Shown here one piece after another: positions 17,947-26,707 of a stretch of DNA of 64,000 nt. A model generated the notes under the pieces. That model was not told the DNA's origin. It searched no databases and worked only from the letters and a program-made list of their open reading frames with translations. The DNA comes from Mucilaginibacter sp. SJ (lineage in GTDB: Bacteria > Bacteroidota > Bacteroidia > Sphingobacteriales > Sphingobacteriaceae). Each line of letters starts with the position of its first letter. Position 1 is the first letter of the stretch. The DNA lies in assembly GCF_028993635.1 (NCBI RefSeq), contig NZ_CP118631.1, positions 1,302,001-1,366,000 of the forward strand, in the 5' to 3' direction. Position numbers and translations under genes: made by a program.

Positions 17947-19040
17947 AAAGAATTGTTGTATCTGCCGTTAACTTTAATGAGGGGGGGCCCTTAAGCGTTT
18001 TAAATGACTGTTTAGCATCATTAAACAAGATTTCCAACGAGCAAAATATTGAAGTTACTGTATTAGTTCATAAAGTGATTTTGGTAAAAGACTACGCGGA
18101 GTCTTTTAATGTAGTTGAATTTCCTCAAATTAAAACCTCCTGGATTAGAAGGGTTTACTTTGAATATTACCAGTGTAAAAAGTTGGAAAAAATATTTAAA
18201 CCCGATTTATGGATCGCCTTGCATGATATAACGCCTAACGTGACGTGCAAACAAGTTGTTTATTGCCATAACCCAGCTCCTTTTTACAACATGACTGGCA
18301 ACGAACTGTTTACTGACCCTACATTTTTTATGTTTTGCCTCTTTTACAAATTCTTATACAGAATAAACATAAAAAAAAACGAGTATGTAATTGTTCAACA
18401 ACAATGGTTAAGGGAAGAGTTTGAGCGCAATTACAAAGTAAAAACTATTGTCGCCTATCCGGTTAATGATGCGAAAGTGGTTTTGAAAGAAGGTGTTTGC
18501 CAACCAGAAAAGAAGAAAGAAAAGTTTCTTTTTTTTTTCCCGGCTTTTCCAAGGGTGGCCAAAAACTTCCAGGCACTTTTAGAAGCAGCTTCATTGCTTT
18601 CTAAAAAGCGAACTGATTTTGATATTATACTTTCTATAACCGGCAATGAAAATAAATATGCAACGGCTCTATTTAACAAGTATCAACATATAAAAGAAAT
18701 CAGATTTGAAGGAAAAAAAACGCGGGAGGAAATTTTTGGTTTGTATAATATAATAGATTGCATGGTTTTTCCATCAAAGCTTGAAACATGGGGTCTGCCT
18801 ATAAGTGAATTCAAAAGTTTAAATAAACCAATGATTTTAGCAGATTTAAAATATGCTCATGAGGCTGCTGCAAACTGTCATTTTTTAAAATTTTTCAATC
18901 CCAATGACCCTATCGAACTGGCTTATTACATGGAACTTTTAATTGATGGCAAATTAACTTTTGATTCAAATAAGGTTAACGACCCTGAAATGCCCTTCTT
19001 TAATAATTGGGACAAATTAATAGAATTTTTAATTCAATAA
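17928..19040 (+). CDS. Glycosyltransferase, GT-B fold (family 4-like)
   Basis: The 370-residue protein has IVVSAVNFNEGGPLSVLNDC at the N-terminus, where the GG loop of GT4 enzymes is expected, DLWIALHDITPNV, CHNPAPFYN, and in the C-terminal domain FLFFFPAFPRVAKNFQALLEA, IRFEGKKTREEIFGLYNIID, and MVFPSKLETWGLPISEFKSL carrying the donor-site E-x7-E arrangement. That makes a GT4 retaining transferase likely. It begins within the upstream acyltransferase gene. Sugar specificity is unknown. Confidence 0.82.
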   Translation: MGKGNLKRIVVSAVNFNEGGPLSVLNDCLASLNKISNEQNIEVTVLVHKVILVKDYAESFNVVEFPQIKTSWIRRVYFEYYQCKKLEKIFKPDLWIALHDITPNVTCKQVVYCHNPAPFYNMTGNELFTDPTFFMFCLFYKFLYRINIKKNEYVIVQQQWLREEFERNYKVKTIVAYPVNDAKVVLKEGVCQPEKKKEKFLFFFPAFPRVAKNFQALLEAASLLSKKRTDFDIILSITGNENKYATALFNKYQHIKEIRFEGKKTREEIFGLYNIIDCMVFPSKLETWGLPISEFKSLNKPMILADLKYAHEAAANCHFLKFFNPNDPIELAYYMELLIDGKLTFDSNKVNDPEMPFFNNWDKLIEFLIQ

Positions 19041-19046
19041 ATTGTG

Positions 19047-19083
19047 CTTATAGTGGCTTATGAAATCTGTTAGTCACTATAAG
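19047..19083 (+). terminator. Inverted repeat between two glycosyltransferase genes, possible weak terminator
   Basis: CTTATAGTG at 19047-19055 is exactly complementary to CACTATAAG at 19075-19083 across 19 nt. The stem is AT-rich and lacks a clean T run, so it may only partly terminate or mark an mRNA processing site. Confidence 0.35.
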
Positions 19084-19111
19084 TATATAAGACAATCAGA
19101 TTGGCAAATTT

Positions 19112-20032
19112 ATGAAACCCCATTTTAAAATTGCATTATTAATCCCTACTCTTAACGCCGGAGACAGGTGGTTAAATACACTAAATAGCGTAAACGATCA
19201 ATCATTTAATACATTTGAAAAAATAATAATCGATTCCGGCTCTTCTGATGGCACAGTTTCTTTAGCAGAACAATTCGGATTTAAAATAATCAACATCAAT
19301 AAATCTGATTTTAATCATGGTAAAACCCGACAACAACTTGTTGACTTATCCGGGAATGTAGATATATGCATTTTTTTAACACAAGATGCAATATTAGCTT
19401 CCCCTGATAGCATATTAAATATTATTAAAGTTTTTAATGACGCTGAAATAGGAATGGCATATGGCCGACAGCTTCCGCATAAAAATGCCAAAATATTAGA
19501 AAGCCATGCCCGTTTATACAACTATCCAGCTACATCTCATGTTCGTTCATCCAAAGACATAGCACAAATGGGGTTCAAAGTGTTTTTTTGTTCAAATTCA
19601 TTCGCGGCATATCGCCGCGAAGCTCTTTTAGCAACCGGTGGCTTTCCAACAGATTCAATTATGGGTGAGGATGCAATCGTTGCTGCTAAGATGTTAACAG
19701 CAGGGTATAAAAAGGCGTACGTTGCCAATGCAATCGTTTATCATTCTCATACATATACATTGCTACAGGAATTTAGAAGGTATTTTGATACCCGGGTTTT
19801 TCACGAGCAAAATAAATGGTTGATTGATGATTTCGGAAAACCAACCGGAGAAGGTTTTAAATTTATGCGATCTGAATTAGTTTATGTCATAAGACACAAA
19901 AAAACCATTATTCTAAATTCAATCTTTTCTTTAGCTGCAAAATGGTTGGGCTATAAAATCGGCAAATTCTATAAAGGAATGCCTAAGCAGGTTTTAAAAC
20001 GATTGTCAATGCATTCATACTACTGGAAATAA
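19112..20032 (+). CDS. Family 2 glycosyltransferase, rhamnosyltransferase-like
   Basis: The 306-residue product begins KIALLIPTLNAGDRWLNTLNS and has FEKIIIDSGSSDGTVSLAEQ, FNHGKTRQQLVDL, FLTQDAILASPDS with the catalytic-metal acidic residues, and FPTDSIMGEDAIVAAKML (ED motif of the acceptor site). FNHGxTR is a feature of GT2 proteins annotated as rhamnosyltransferases. The C-terminus has a basic hydrophobic segment. It is the last gene before a 304-bp gap. Confidence 0.85.
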   Translation: MKPHFKIALLIPTLNAGDRWLNTLNSVNDQSFNTFEKIIIDSGSSDGTVSLAEQFGFKIININKSDFNHGKTRQQLVDLSGNVDICIFLTQDAILASPDSILNIIKVFNDAEIGMAYGRQLPHKNAKILESHARLYNYPATSHVRSSKDIAQMGFKVFFCSNSFAAYRREALLATGGFPTDSIMGEDAIVAAKMLTAGYKKAYVANAIVYHSHTYTLLQEFRRYFDTRVFHEQNKWLIDDFGKPTGEGFKFMRSELVYVIRHKKTIILNSIFSLAAKWLGYKIGKFYKGMPKQVLKRLSMHSYYWK

Positions 20033-20047
20033 TTAGATTAATTGGCG

Positions 20048-20072
20048 TTGTACAAATTTTTCATTCGTACAA
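20048..20072 (+). terminator. Possible terminator of the glycosyltransferase run
   Basis: TTGTACAAAT pairs with ATTCGTACAA (one mismatch) around TTTTTC shortly after the stop codon at 20032. The stem is weak and the downstream T content modest. The rest of the 304-bp gap (20033-20336) has no gene. Confidence 0.35.
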
Positions 20073-20280
20073 TTTATCTTTAACAGTGTTTGAAATCATT
20101 ATTTAATTTTAAAGAAACAATTCTATATGCTTCTTCTTTATCAACAGATATATTTAAAAATGAGCTGTTTATCCAAATTAATAATAAAACACAAAATAAA
20201 ATAAAGAATAATTAGTTTTTAATTGTAGCGTTCTCGTTGAATACCCCGTAATTAAGTTTAACAAACATTGATTTTATTTA

Positions 20281-20314
20281 AAAACGATTCGTTTTAGTAA
20301 AATTATTATATTTG
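20281..20314 (+). promoter_or_regulatory. Promoter and palindrome upstream of the initiating sugar transferase
   Basis: TATATTTG at 20307-20314 fits the -7 consensus exactly, 22 bp before the ATG. A 15-bp perfect palindrome (arms AAAACGA and TCGTTTT about one T) at 20281-20295 occupies the -33 zone, where a bound regulator would block polymerase. The regulator is unknown. Confidence 0.55.
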
Positions 20315-20336
20315 CACAACTTAACCCTGATCGCAA

Positions 20337-21680
20337 ATGCGCTACTCTAAACTACTTCAGCCATTCACATTTTTTTGTGATTTAATCTTATTAAATATTG
20401 CACTGCAATGTGCTCACCTGTTTATATTTACGTTCTACTCGTCAGAAATACAGTCAACTGATTTTTTATTATTAGTTAACTTAACCTGGATTACCATCGC
20501 TTCGGTAACTAAAAACTACATCATAAAGAGACCCCTGATATTAAGTGACAATTTAAGCAAATTCATGTCCTCTATGGTGTACCACCTGGTAATGGTTCTG
20601 GGGATAGTTTATTTCTTTAAGCTTTATGAGGTAAGCAGAATGGTGATGTTTTGTACATATCTTTTGTTTTTTATCTTCATAGTTATCCAACGCTCTCTAA
20701 TCTTTTTCACACTCGATTATATTCGTAAAAAGGGCTATAATGTTAAACATGTTATCATAATTGGCAATACAGATATCGTTAACCGGGTAAAAAAATCATT
20801 TTCAAGACATCCGGAATACGGGTATAATTTTATTACCACTATACCTGAAGAAATGATAGAAGGCTTGCCCCATGAAATATTATTTGATAAAATCCTTGAA
20901 GCCAGGCCAGATGAAGCATTTATATGCTACAAATTTATGGATCAGCTTTTATTGAATAAACTGGTTGACCTGGGCGACCAGCATTCCATTAAAATTAAAC
21001 TGGTTTCAGATCTTGTACTTGATAATAGCTATGCCAGTATCGTCAATTATGAAAATCTCCCTGTAATACAGCTCTCTTCTTCTATTGAGCTCAGTCTGAA
21101 AATTATTTTTTTCAAGCGCTGTTTCGATATTATGTTTTCCCTTTTAGTAATGATCCCGGGACTTCCTGTGTTTATCGCATTAGCCATAATAACTAAATTA
21201 ACTTCAAAAGGCCCGGTTTTTTATCGCCAGGAAAGAATTGGCAGAAATCATAAACCCTTCAGAATGTATAAGTTCAGAAGCATGTACGTAAATTCAGAGC
21301 AAGCCGTGCCGATGCTGTCAAAAGATAAAGATCCGCGGATTACGAAATGGGGCATATTTTTACGCAAATCCAGGCTGGATGAATTACCTCAGTTTTGGAA
21401 TGTTTTAAAGGGAGACATGTCTATCGTTGGCCCAAGGCCAGAAAGGCAGTATTTTATTGAACAACTTATAGAAGAATCGCCCAACTACAAAAAGTTATTT
21501 AAACTTAAACCCGGCCTCACTTCTATAGGACAGGTAAATTATGGCTATGCCGAAAATGTTCAGGAAATGCGTCACCGGGTTCGTTACGATCTTATATATT
21601 TAAAAAACATCAACTTTAATAACGACTTAAGCATAATTTTCCAAACCATAAAAGTGATGGTTCAACTTAAGGGAAAGTAA
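20337..21680 (+). CDS. Exopolysaccharide polyprenyl-phosphate sugar-1-phosphate transferase (WbaP/WcaJ type)
   Basis: The 447-residue protein has four or so N-terminal membrane helices (residues 10-120), a Rossmann-like middle domain beginning VKHVIIIGNTDIVNRVKKSF, a further membrane segment (about 262-288) and the bacterial sugar-transferase domain: GPVFYRQERIGRNHKPFRMYKFRSM, KSRLDELPQFWNVLKGDMSIVGPRPE and LKPGLTSIGQVNYGYAE. Such PHPT enzymes move hexose-1-phosphate from a nucleotide sugar to undecaprenyl phosphate, the first step of repeat-unit assembly. It has its own promoter. A second enzyme of this type is encoded at 23652-25055. Confidence 0.92.
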   Translation: MRYSKLLQPFTFFCDLILLNIALQCAHLFIFTFYSSEIQSTDFLLLVNLTWITIASVTKNYIIKRPLILSDNLSKFMSSMVYHLVMVLGIVYFFKLYEVSRMVMFCTYLLFFIFIVIQRSLIFFTLDYIRKKGYNVKHVIIIGNTDIVNRVKKSFSRHPEYGYNFITTIPEEMIEGLPHEILFDKILEARPDEAFICYKFMDQLLLNKLVDLGDQHSIKIKLVSDLVLDNSYASIVNYENLPVIQLSSSIELSLKIIFFKRCFDIMFSLLVMIPGLPVFIALAIITKLTSKGPVFYRQERIGRNHKPFRMYKFRSMYVNSEQAVPMLSKDKDPRITKWGIFLRKSRLDELPQFWNVLKGDMSIVGPRPERQYFIEQLIEESPNYKKLFKLKPGLTSIGQVNYGYAENVQEMRHRVRYDLIYLKNINFNNDLSIIFQTIKVMVQLKGK

Positions 21681-21741
21681 ACATTATTCTAAAACCCGGA
21701 TATCGATCTTCTCGAAGATATAATAAGTATTCAAAAGACAG

Positions 21742-21775
21742 AGCAGGATGGTTTCATTACCATCCTGCTTTATTT
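21742..21775 (+). terminator. Strong rho-independent terminator of the plus-strand polysaccharide locus
   Basis: AGCAGGATGG at 21742-21751 and CCATCCTGCT at 21760-21769 form a perfect 10-bp stem with an 8-nt loop, followed by TTATTTTTA. It lies 62 bp after the transferase stop codon. Confidence 0.9.
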
Positions 21776-21931
21776 TTATAAACCAATTTACTTGTTAACC
21801 TCCACCTAAATTATGACAGTACCATCTCTTATCGAATCTCTTTTTTTAATAGCTCAGTAATGATGAAACCCGGCAGGTTCAGGTATCTATAAAAATCATA
21901 TATTCGAGTATAATCAAATAAAATTGAGTTT

Positions 21932-22570
21932 ATGGCTTTCAATACAGAAATCCTGATCAGGTTTTTGCTGGCCCTGTTGTGGGGTGGACTTGTAGGCGCA
22001 GAAAGAGAATATCATGGTAAAGCCGCTGGCTTCCGTACAACCATTATGATATCTTTTGGCGCTTGTTTTTTCACCCTCATGTCAACAGCTATTGGAGCGC
22101 CCAATAATGCAGACAGGATCGCTTCAAACGTGGTTACCGGGATTGGGTTCCTTGGCGCCGGCGTTATTTTCAGAGGCGAAAACCGGGTTAATGGAATCAC
22201 CACCGCAGCTACCATCTGGGCCGTTGCGGCAGTAGGCATGGGTATTGGAGCCGGTTACTATTTAGCTGCCGGGTGCGCCAGCATAATGATCCTGTTTATA
22301 CTTTCCGTACTTCCTTTCTTTCAAAAAAAAATAGATTATTATAATCAATCCAAAACATTTTATATTAAATACCCGGTCTCGGCAAATGGTATCATGTTAT
22401 GCGAAAATATGATGCGAACTCATAAATTGAAATTCAGGATGGTTAAGAGAGTGAAAGATGGCGACTATATGCTTTTAACGTGGCAGCTTCACGGGCCTTC
22501 AGTTAAAATGGATCTGTTCATCAACTCAATTAGCGACATTTCGGTTATCGAACATTTTGAGTTTTCGTGA
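21932..22570 (+). CDS. MgtC/SapB family membrane protein
   Basis: The product has 212 residues: about four or five membrane helices in the first 135 residues with the family blocks LLWGGLVGAEREYHGKAAGF, RTTIMISFGACFFTLMS, ASNVVTGIGFLGAGVIF and GITTAATIWAVAAVGMGIG, then a soluble ACT-like C-terminus. MgtC proteins aid growth at low magnesium and in macrophages and modulate ATP synthase in Salmonella; in free-living bacteria the role is less certain. It stands alone between terminators, with no visible link to the polysaccharide genes. Confidence 0.9.
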   Translation: MAFNTEILIRFLLALLWGGLVGAEREYHGKAAGFRTTIMISFGACFFTLMSTAIGAPNNADRIASNVVTGIGFLGAGVIFRGENRVNGITTAATIWAVAAVGMGIGAGYYLAAGCASIMILFILSVLPFFQKKIDYYNQSKTFYIKYPVSANGIMLCENMMRTHKLKFRMVKRVKDGDYMLLTWQLHGPSVKMDLFINSISDISVIEHFEFS

Positions 22571-22628
22571 TACCAATTGAAGCTTTAGAGCAGTTTGGAA
22601 ATCGAAAAATAGCGGCTTTTTAGAATTA

Positions 22629-22661
22629 AAAAGGGCCACTCTTTTAAAGTGACCCCTTTCA
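22629..22661. terminator. Hairpin between the MgtC-family gene and tRNA-Leu
   Basis: AAAAAGGGCCACT and AGTGACCCCTTT can pair with one small bulge around TTTTAA. It lies 60 bp beyond the plus-strand gene and past the 3' end of the minus-strand tRNA, so it could serve either or both. Confidence 0.5.
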
Positions 22662-22683
22662 GGACTTAGACACAGTCCCTACA

Positions 22684-22768
22684 TGGTGCGGAAGAAGGGA
22701 CTCGAACCCCCACGCCGTGAAGCGCCAGATCCTAAGTCTGGTGCGGCTACCAATTACGCCACTTCCGC
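22684..22768 (-). tRNA. tRNA-Leu (anticodon TAG), CCA encoded
   Basis: On the minus strand the acceptor arm GCGGAAG starts at 22768 and pairs with CTTCCGC, followed by discriminator A and genomic CCA at 22684-22686. The anticodon arm CCAGA-CTTAGGA-TCTGG presents TAG, a leucine anticodon reading CUN codons. A long variable arm (CGCTTCACGGCG region) makes the 85-nt class II shape expected of tRNA-Leu, and the T-arm has GTTCGAGTC. Confidence 0.97.
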
Positions 22769-22861
22769 GTTTCTGATTTAACAGGCTGCAAAGATAGCGT
22801 TTAAAATTATACTTAAAAACATATTTCTCATTTTTTTGCTATCATGCTCATTTAGTAGCGA

Positions 22862-23650
22862 TTAATTTTTTACAAGCCCATTTATCAACTGTTTGAAGTA
22901 TGCCGGTGCGTATAAAAGCCTGCTGCCATACCATGAAAACATTTCACCGTCTACCAAAACCACTTCAGCATTTGGTAAAAGCACCTCAAACTCCTCTATA
23001 TGTTTTTGAGCGAATGGATATGGCTCCGATGACAGAAAAACAAGATCGGGATTAACTGCGGCTAAAGCAGCTGCATCAATCTCCGGATAACGTTCGGCAT
23101 CTGTTACATTGCTTAGCCCACATCTTTGCAGCATACTATCAATGAAAGTTCCCCTGCCGGCAAGCATATAGGGTCTTCGCCAAATGAGATAAGCAACTTT
23201 CAGCCCTGTTACAGGAAGTTTTATACCGCTAAAACGATCGTTGATTTCCATGCAAAGCATGTTTGCCTGCCCGGGCTTACCTATAATATCACCAATGCAA
23301 GCAATCATTTGCAAAGCCGAATCCAGATTAAAAATATCACTGATCCACACCGGGCATATATTCATTAACTCTTCTACCTGGAAACGGTCGTTCTCTTCTT
23401 TATTGGCGATAATTAAATCGGGAGCCAGCAACCGGATTTTTTCGACATCAAGCTGTTTAGTCCCTCCTACTTTCGTTGTTGAATTAAACCTTTCTGCCGG
23501 ATGGATACAAAATTTAGTAATGCCTATCACCTCAACGTTTAAGCCAAGGTAAAAAAGCAATTCTGTTTGTGAAGGGACAATAGAAATGATCCGCCTGGGG
23601 GTTCCGGAAAGTTCAACCTTTCGGCTTAGCTGGTCCCGGAATACCAGCAT
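22862..23650 (-). CDS. BtuF/TroA-like substrate-binding protein without signal peptide
   Basis: The 262-residue protein matches the helical-backbone metal-receptor fold: RRIISIVPSQTELLFYLGL, VIGITKFCIHPAERF, KVGGTKQLDVEKIRLLAPDLIIA, VFLSSEPYPFAQKHIEEF. BtuF members bind cobalamin or iron complexes for ABC importers. No signal peptide or lipobox is visible, and no BtuC/BtuD genes lie nearby, so a free cytosolic role or a non-transport function is possible. It begins one base after the stop codon of the sugar transferase, so the two are translationally coupled, an unexpected pairing. It is not preceded by a cobalamin riboswitch. Confidence 0.75.
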   Translation of the reverse strand: MLVFRDQLSRKVELSGTPRRIISIVPSQTELLFYLGLNVEVIGITKFCIHPAERFNSTTKVGGTKQLDVEKIRLLAPDLIIANKEENDRFQVEELMNICPVWISDIFNLDSALQMIACIGDIIGKPGQANMLCMEINDRFSGIKLPVTGLKVAYLIWRRPYMLAGRGTFIDSMLQRCGLSNVTDAERYPEIDAAALAAVNPDLVFLSSEPYPFAQKHIEEFEVLLPNAEVVLVDGEMFSWYGSRLLYAPAYFKQLINGLVKN

Positions 23651-23651
23651 G

Positions 23652-25055
23652 TTAAAACGCGTTCTTTTCGCCTTTAAACACGTTCCATACGGTCAGGAAG
23701 ATAATCTTCATATCCAGCAGGAACGACCAGTTTTCAAGATACCAAACATCAGCCTCAACACGCTCAAGCATAGCCTGTGTGGTTTGAGTTTCGCCCCTTA
23801 GGCCCGACACCTGGGCCCAACCTGTAATACCCGGTTTAAGAAAATGCCTTACCATGAAAGTATCAATAAGCTGCGAATATTGCTGCGTGTGGCTTATCAT
23901 GTGTGGCCTTGGGCCTACTACCGACATATTGCCTAATATTACGTTAAAGAACTGTGGCAATTCGTCGATACTTGTTTTACGGATAAACGCCCCGGATTTG
24001 GTTATGCGTGAATCGCCACGTGTAGCTTGTTTTTTATCCGAATCGTGATTAACTCGCATGCTGCGGAATTTGTAGCATTTAAATGGCTTATTGTCCCTGC
24101 CTGAGCGCTCCTGTACAAAGAATATCGGCCCTTTTGACTCGAGCTTTATAATGATGGCCAAAATGGGGAATAACCAGCTAAAAATAAACAGGATCACAAA
24201 TATTGAAAAACAGATATCAAACAAGCGTTTGATAGAGCGGTTCAGCATGTTCTCCAAAGGTTCGGGCCTTACGGATATAACCGGGATATGGCCAAAGCTT
24301 TGTATAAAAGTTGGCTTTTTAGCGTAGTCGTAATATTCAGGTACAAATTTAAACCTAATCAGGTTTTTATCTGCATCAAGCATTAACTGCTCTATCTTCT
24401 CGGCTTCAGAGTTTGGTAGTGTACAAAATATTTCATCCACTTTATTGTTAAGCACATAGCTTATACAATCATTAGTGCCGCCTAAATAAAGGCTTTGGTC
24501 AAGTACACTGTTCAACCCATCATCAAAAAAGCCAACAAGTTTATACCCACGTTCGGGATTTTGTTTAAAAAAGCTATACAAGTCTGACCCGATGCGGCCC
24601 CCACCTATAATGATAACAGTACGTGTATCAATAAGTGACGCGCGGTCGCTTTTACGGATACTCAGGAATATTAGCTTCCATAAACCAAGCAGGAAACCGA
24701 ATAATGCCAGCGAGTAAAAAAGATACTCGCGTGTTATAAAATACGCTTTGGTGCCTATTAATATGATGATCGTGAAGCAAATAAAGCTTACAAACAGCAA
24801 ATAGGTTTTAATTACGCCGCGATAAGTTTTAATTGAATCCTTATTGAGAACATGTTCATAAAGCCCGGTGATATTAGCTGATAACAGCCAAATTAGATTA
24901 AAAACCAATACAATAGGCAGGTACTGCCTGTTGTTAATCCAAAAAATATATGACCGGTCTTCGATGAAGTAAGAAATTACCATACTCATATTAAGTATAA
25001 TATAATCAATGGTAAGGTTCACTGCTTTAATAAAAGTAGCGTATCTGTGAATCAT
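23652..25055 (-). CDS. Undecaprenyl-phosphate glucose phosphotransferase-type sugar transferase
   Basis: The 467-residue product has N-terminal membrane helices (residues 12-125), a Rossmann-like domain with TVIIIGGGRIGSDLYSFFKQ, a fifth helix (about 280-302, FDICFSIFVILFIFSWLFPI), and the catalytic domain with GPIFFVQERSGRDNKPFKCY, KTSIDELPQFFNVILGNMSV, VGPRPH and LKPGITGWAQVSGLRGET. The WAQVxGxRGET ending is characteristic of the WcaJ/PssY group that loads glucose-1-phosphate (or galactose) onto undecaprenyl phosphate. It is the second such initiator in the region, next to UDP-sugar dehydrogenase and Kdo genes, and may start a separate polymer. Confidence 0.92.
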   Translation of the reverse strand: MIHRYATFIKAVNLTIDYIILNMSMVISYFIEDRSYIFWINNRQYLPIVLVFNLIWLLSANITGLYEHVLNKDSIKTYRGVIKTYLLFVSFICFTIIILIGTKAYFITREYLFYSLALFGFLLGLWKLIFLSIRKSDRASLIDTRTVIIIGGGRIGSDLYSFFKQNPERGYKLVGFFDDGLNSVLDQSLYLGGTNDCISYVLNNKVDEIFCTLPNSEAEKIEQLMLDADKNLIRFKFVPEYYDYAKKPTFIQSFGHIPVISVRPEPLENMLNRSIKRLFDICFSIFVILFIFSWLFPILAIIIKLESKGPIFFVQERSGRDNKPFKCYKFRSMRVNHDSDKKQATRGDSRITKSGAFIRKTSIDELPQFFNVILGNMSVVGPRPHMISHTQQYSQLIDTFMVRHFLKPGITGWAQVSGLRGETQTTQAMLERVEADVWYLENWSFLLDMKIIFLTVWNVFKGEKNAF

Positions 25056-25264
25056 GTATATGTGCTTATGTAGTATGCAACCCTGCTAAAATTACTATAA
25101 TTATTTACTAATAACAATGTCATAATTAAATGGAGACACGGTTACGAATGTATTATTTCCACAGCCACAAAATTAGAAATTAAGAAATTTATTCAAAATG
25201 AATTCTCTGTTAACAGTGAGAAAAAAATGATTTCTATGTGAAAAAACAACTGTAAAAACAACAC

Positions 25265-26596
25265 TTACAACCGTCCGCTTACAACATCCTTGTTTAAAAT
25301 GCCTTTTATGTCATAAATTACTGACGATGGTGTATGTTTTAAGCTTGCGTAGTCTAAATCATAAAACTCGCGATGTGCCACAGCCATAACAATAGCATCA
25401 TAAGCGCCGCTTAGTTGCCGGTAATTTTTTAATGTAGAGATACCATATTCTCTTTTTACTTCATCCGGGTCAGCCCATGGATCATATATTTCACAGGCAG
25501 CGTCAAAACCATCAAATCCCTTAATAATATCGATCACCCTGGTGTTACGAACATCCGGGCAATTTTCCTTGAAAGTAAAACCGAGCACAAGGATCTTTGA
25601 GTTTTTTACCGAAATATCATTCTTCACCATTAGTTTAATGACCTCAAGGGCAACGTACGTACCCATTCCATCATTAAGCCTTCGCCCGGCCAGGATAATT
25701 TCAGGGTGATAACCCATTTGCTGGGCTTTTGCTGCAAGGTAATACGGATCAACTCCTGTGCAGTGCCCGCCTACAAGGCCTGGTTTAAAATTCAGGAAAT
25801 TCCACTTGGTACCTGCCGCCGCCAAAACCGCATGGGTGTCAATATCCATGATGTTGAATATTTTGGCGAGTTCGTTTACAAAAGCGATATTGATATCCCG
25901 CTGCGAATTTTCAATCACCTTACAGGCTTCTGCAACTTTAATGGCAGGGGCCTTATGCGTTCCTGCTTTTACTATTGACTGGTATAAGCTGTCAATAAAA
26001 TCAGCAGCCTCGGGTGTTGAGCCCGATGTTACTTTTAAAATATTGGTCAACGTATGAACTTTATCCCCCGGATTTATGCGCTCGGGCGAGTATCCTGCAA
26101 AAAAATCCCTGTTATAATGCAAACCTGATTCTTTTTGTAAAACAGGTACACAAACATCCTCAGTTACGCCGGGATAAACTGTTGATTCATAAATAACCAC
26201 ATCCCCCCTCTTCAATACACCTGCTATTGATTTACTTGCCCGGATAAGCAGGCTCAGATCGGGCCGGTTGTGCTGGTCGGTAGGTGTTGGTACCGAAACA
26301 ATATAAACGTTACAGGAAGCAATGTCCGTTATCTGCGATGTAAAAGTAAGTCCTTTGCCTTCATCCTTTAAATTTAAAACTGCCGATAGTTCGTCGCTAC
26401 TGGTTTCAAGGGTACGGTCAAATGCGTTATTCAGCTCATCAACCCGGCTTTGTTTAATATCGAAACCTTTTACAGGATATTTTTTGGCAAATTCAACAGC
26501 AAGGGGCAATCCCACATAGCCAAGACCTATTATTGCAATATGAATATTTGCAGGAGCCTGAAATTTATTAGTGATCGAATTTGATTGATCAGACAT
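25265..26596 (-). CDS. Nucleotide-sugar dehydrogenase of the TviB/WecC type
   Basis: The 443-residue enzyme has the N-terminal NAD site IAIIGLGYVGLPLAVEFAK, the middle-domain YESTVYPGVTEDVCVPVL and AGYSPERINPGDKVHTL, the catalytic-cysteine motif VGGHCTGVDPYYLAAKAQQ, and the C-terminal VLGFTFKENCPDVRNTRV. It oxidises C6 of a UDP-HexNAc to the uronic acid using two NAD. SPERxNPGDK and GGHCxGVDPYYL set it apart from UDP-glucose dehydrogenases and place it with VipA/TviB-like enzymes; the usual Ile after the Cys is Thr here. It is 209 bp upstream of the sugar transferase and presumably supplies an acidic sugar for the capsule. Confidence 0.88.
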   Translation of the reverse strand: MSDQSNSITNKFQAPANIHIAIIGLGYVGLPLAVEFAKKYPVKGFDIKQSRVDELNNAFDRTLETSSDELSAVLNLKDEGKGLTFTSQITDIASCNVYIVSVPTPTDQHNRPDLSLLIRASKSIAGVLKRGDVVIYESTVYPGVTEDVCVPVLQKESGLHYNRDFFAGYSPERINPGDKVHTLTNILKVTSGSTPEAADFIDSLYQSIVKAGTHKAPAIKVAEACKVIENSQRDINIAFVNELAKIFNIMDIDTHAVLAAAGTKWNFLNFKPGLVGGHCTGVDPYYLAAKAQQMGYHPEIILAGRRLNDGMGTYVALEVIKLMVKNDISVKNSKILVLGFTFKENCPDVRNTRVIDIIKGFDGFDAACEIYDPWADPDEVKREYGISTLKNYRQLSGAYDAIVMAVAHREFYDLDYASLKHTPSSVIYDIKGILNKDVVSGRL

Positions 26597-26707
26597 TTAA
26601 TTTAACACGGTAGAATATGATAGATACCGGTAAAGATAATCAAATATTACCGAAATCAGCTGTCTCCCTGTCTAAAGAATTGGCGGCTTGGGCCAATCAA
26701 AACTGTT

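Noticed and set aside
22862..23650. Cobalamin transport operon with the riboswitch
   Set aside because: The BtuF-like gene has no signal peptide, no BtuC/D partner and no B12 box upstream; the riboswitch is 10 kb away before metE.
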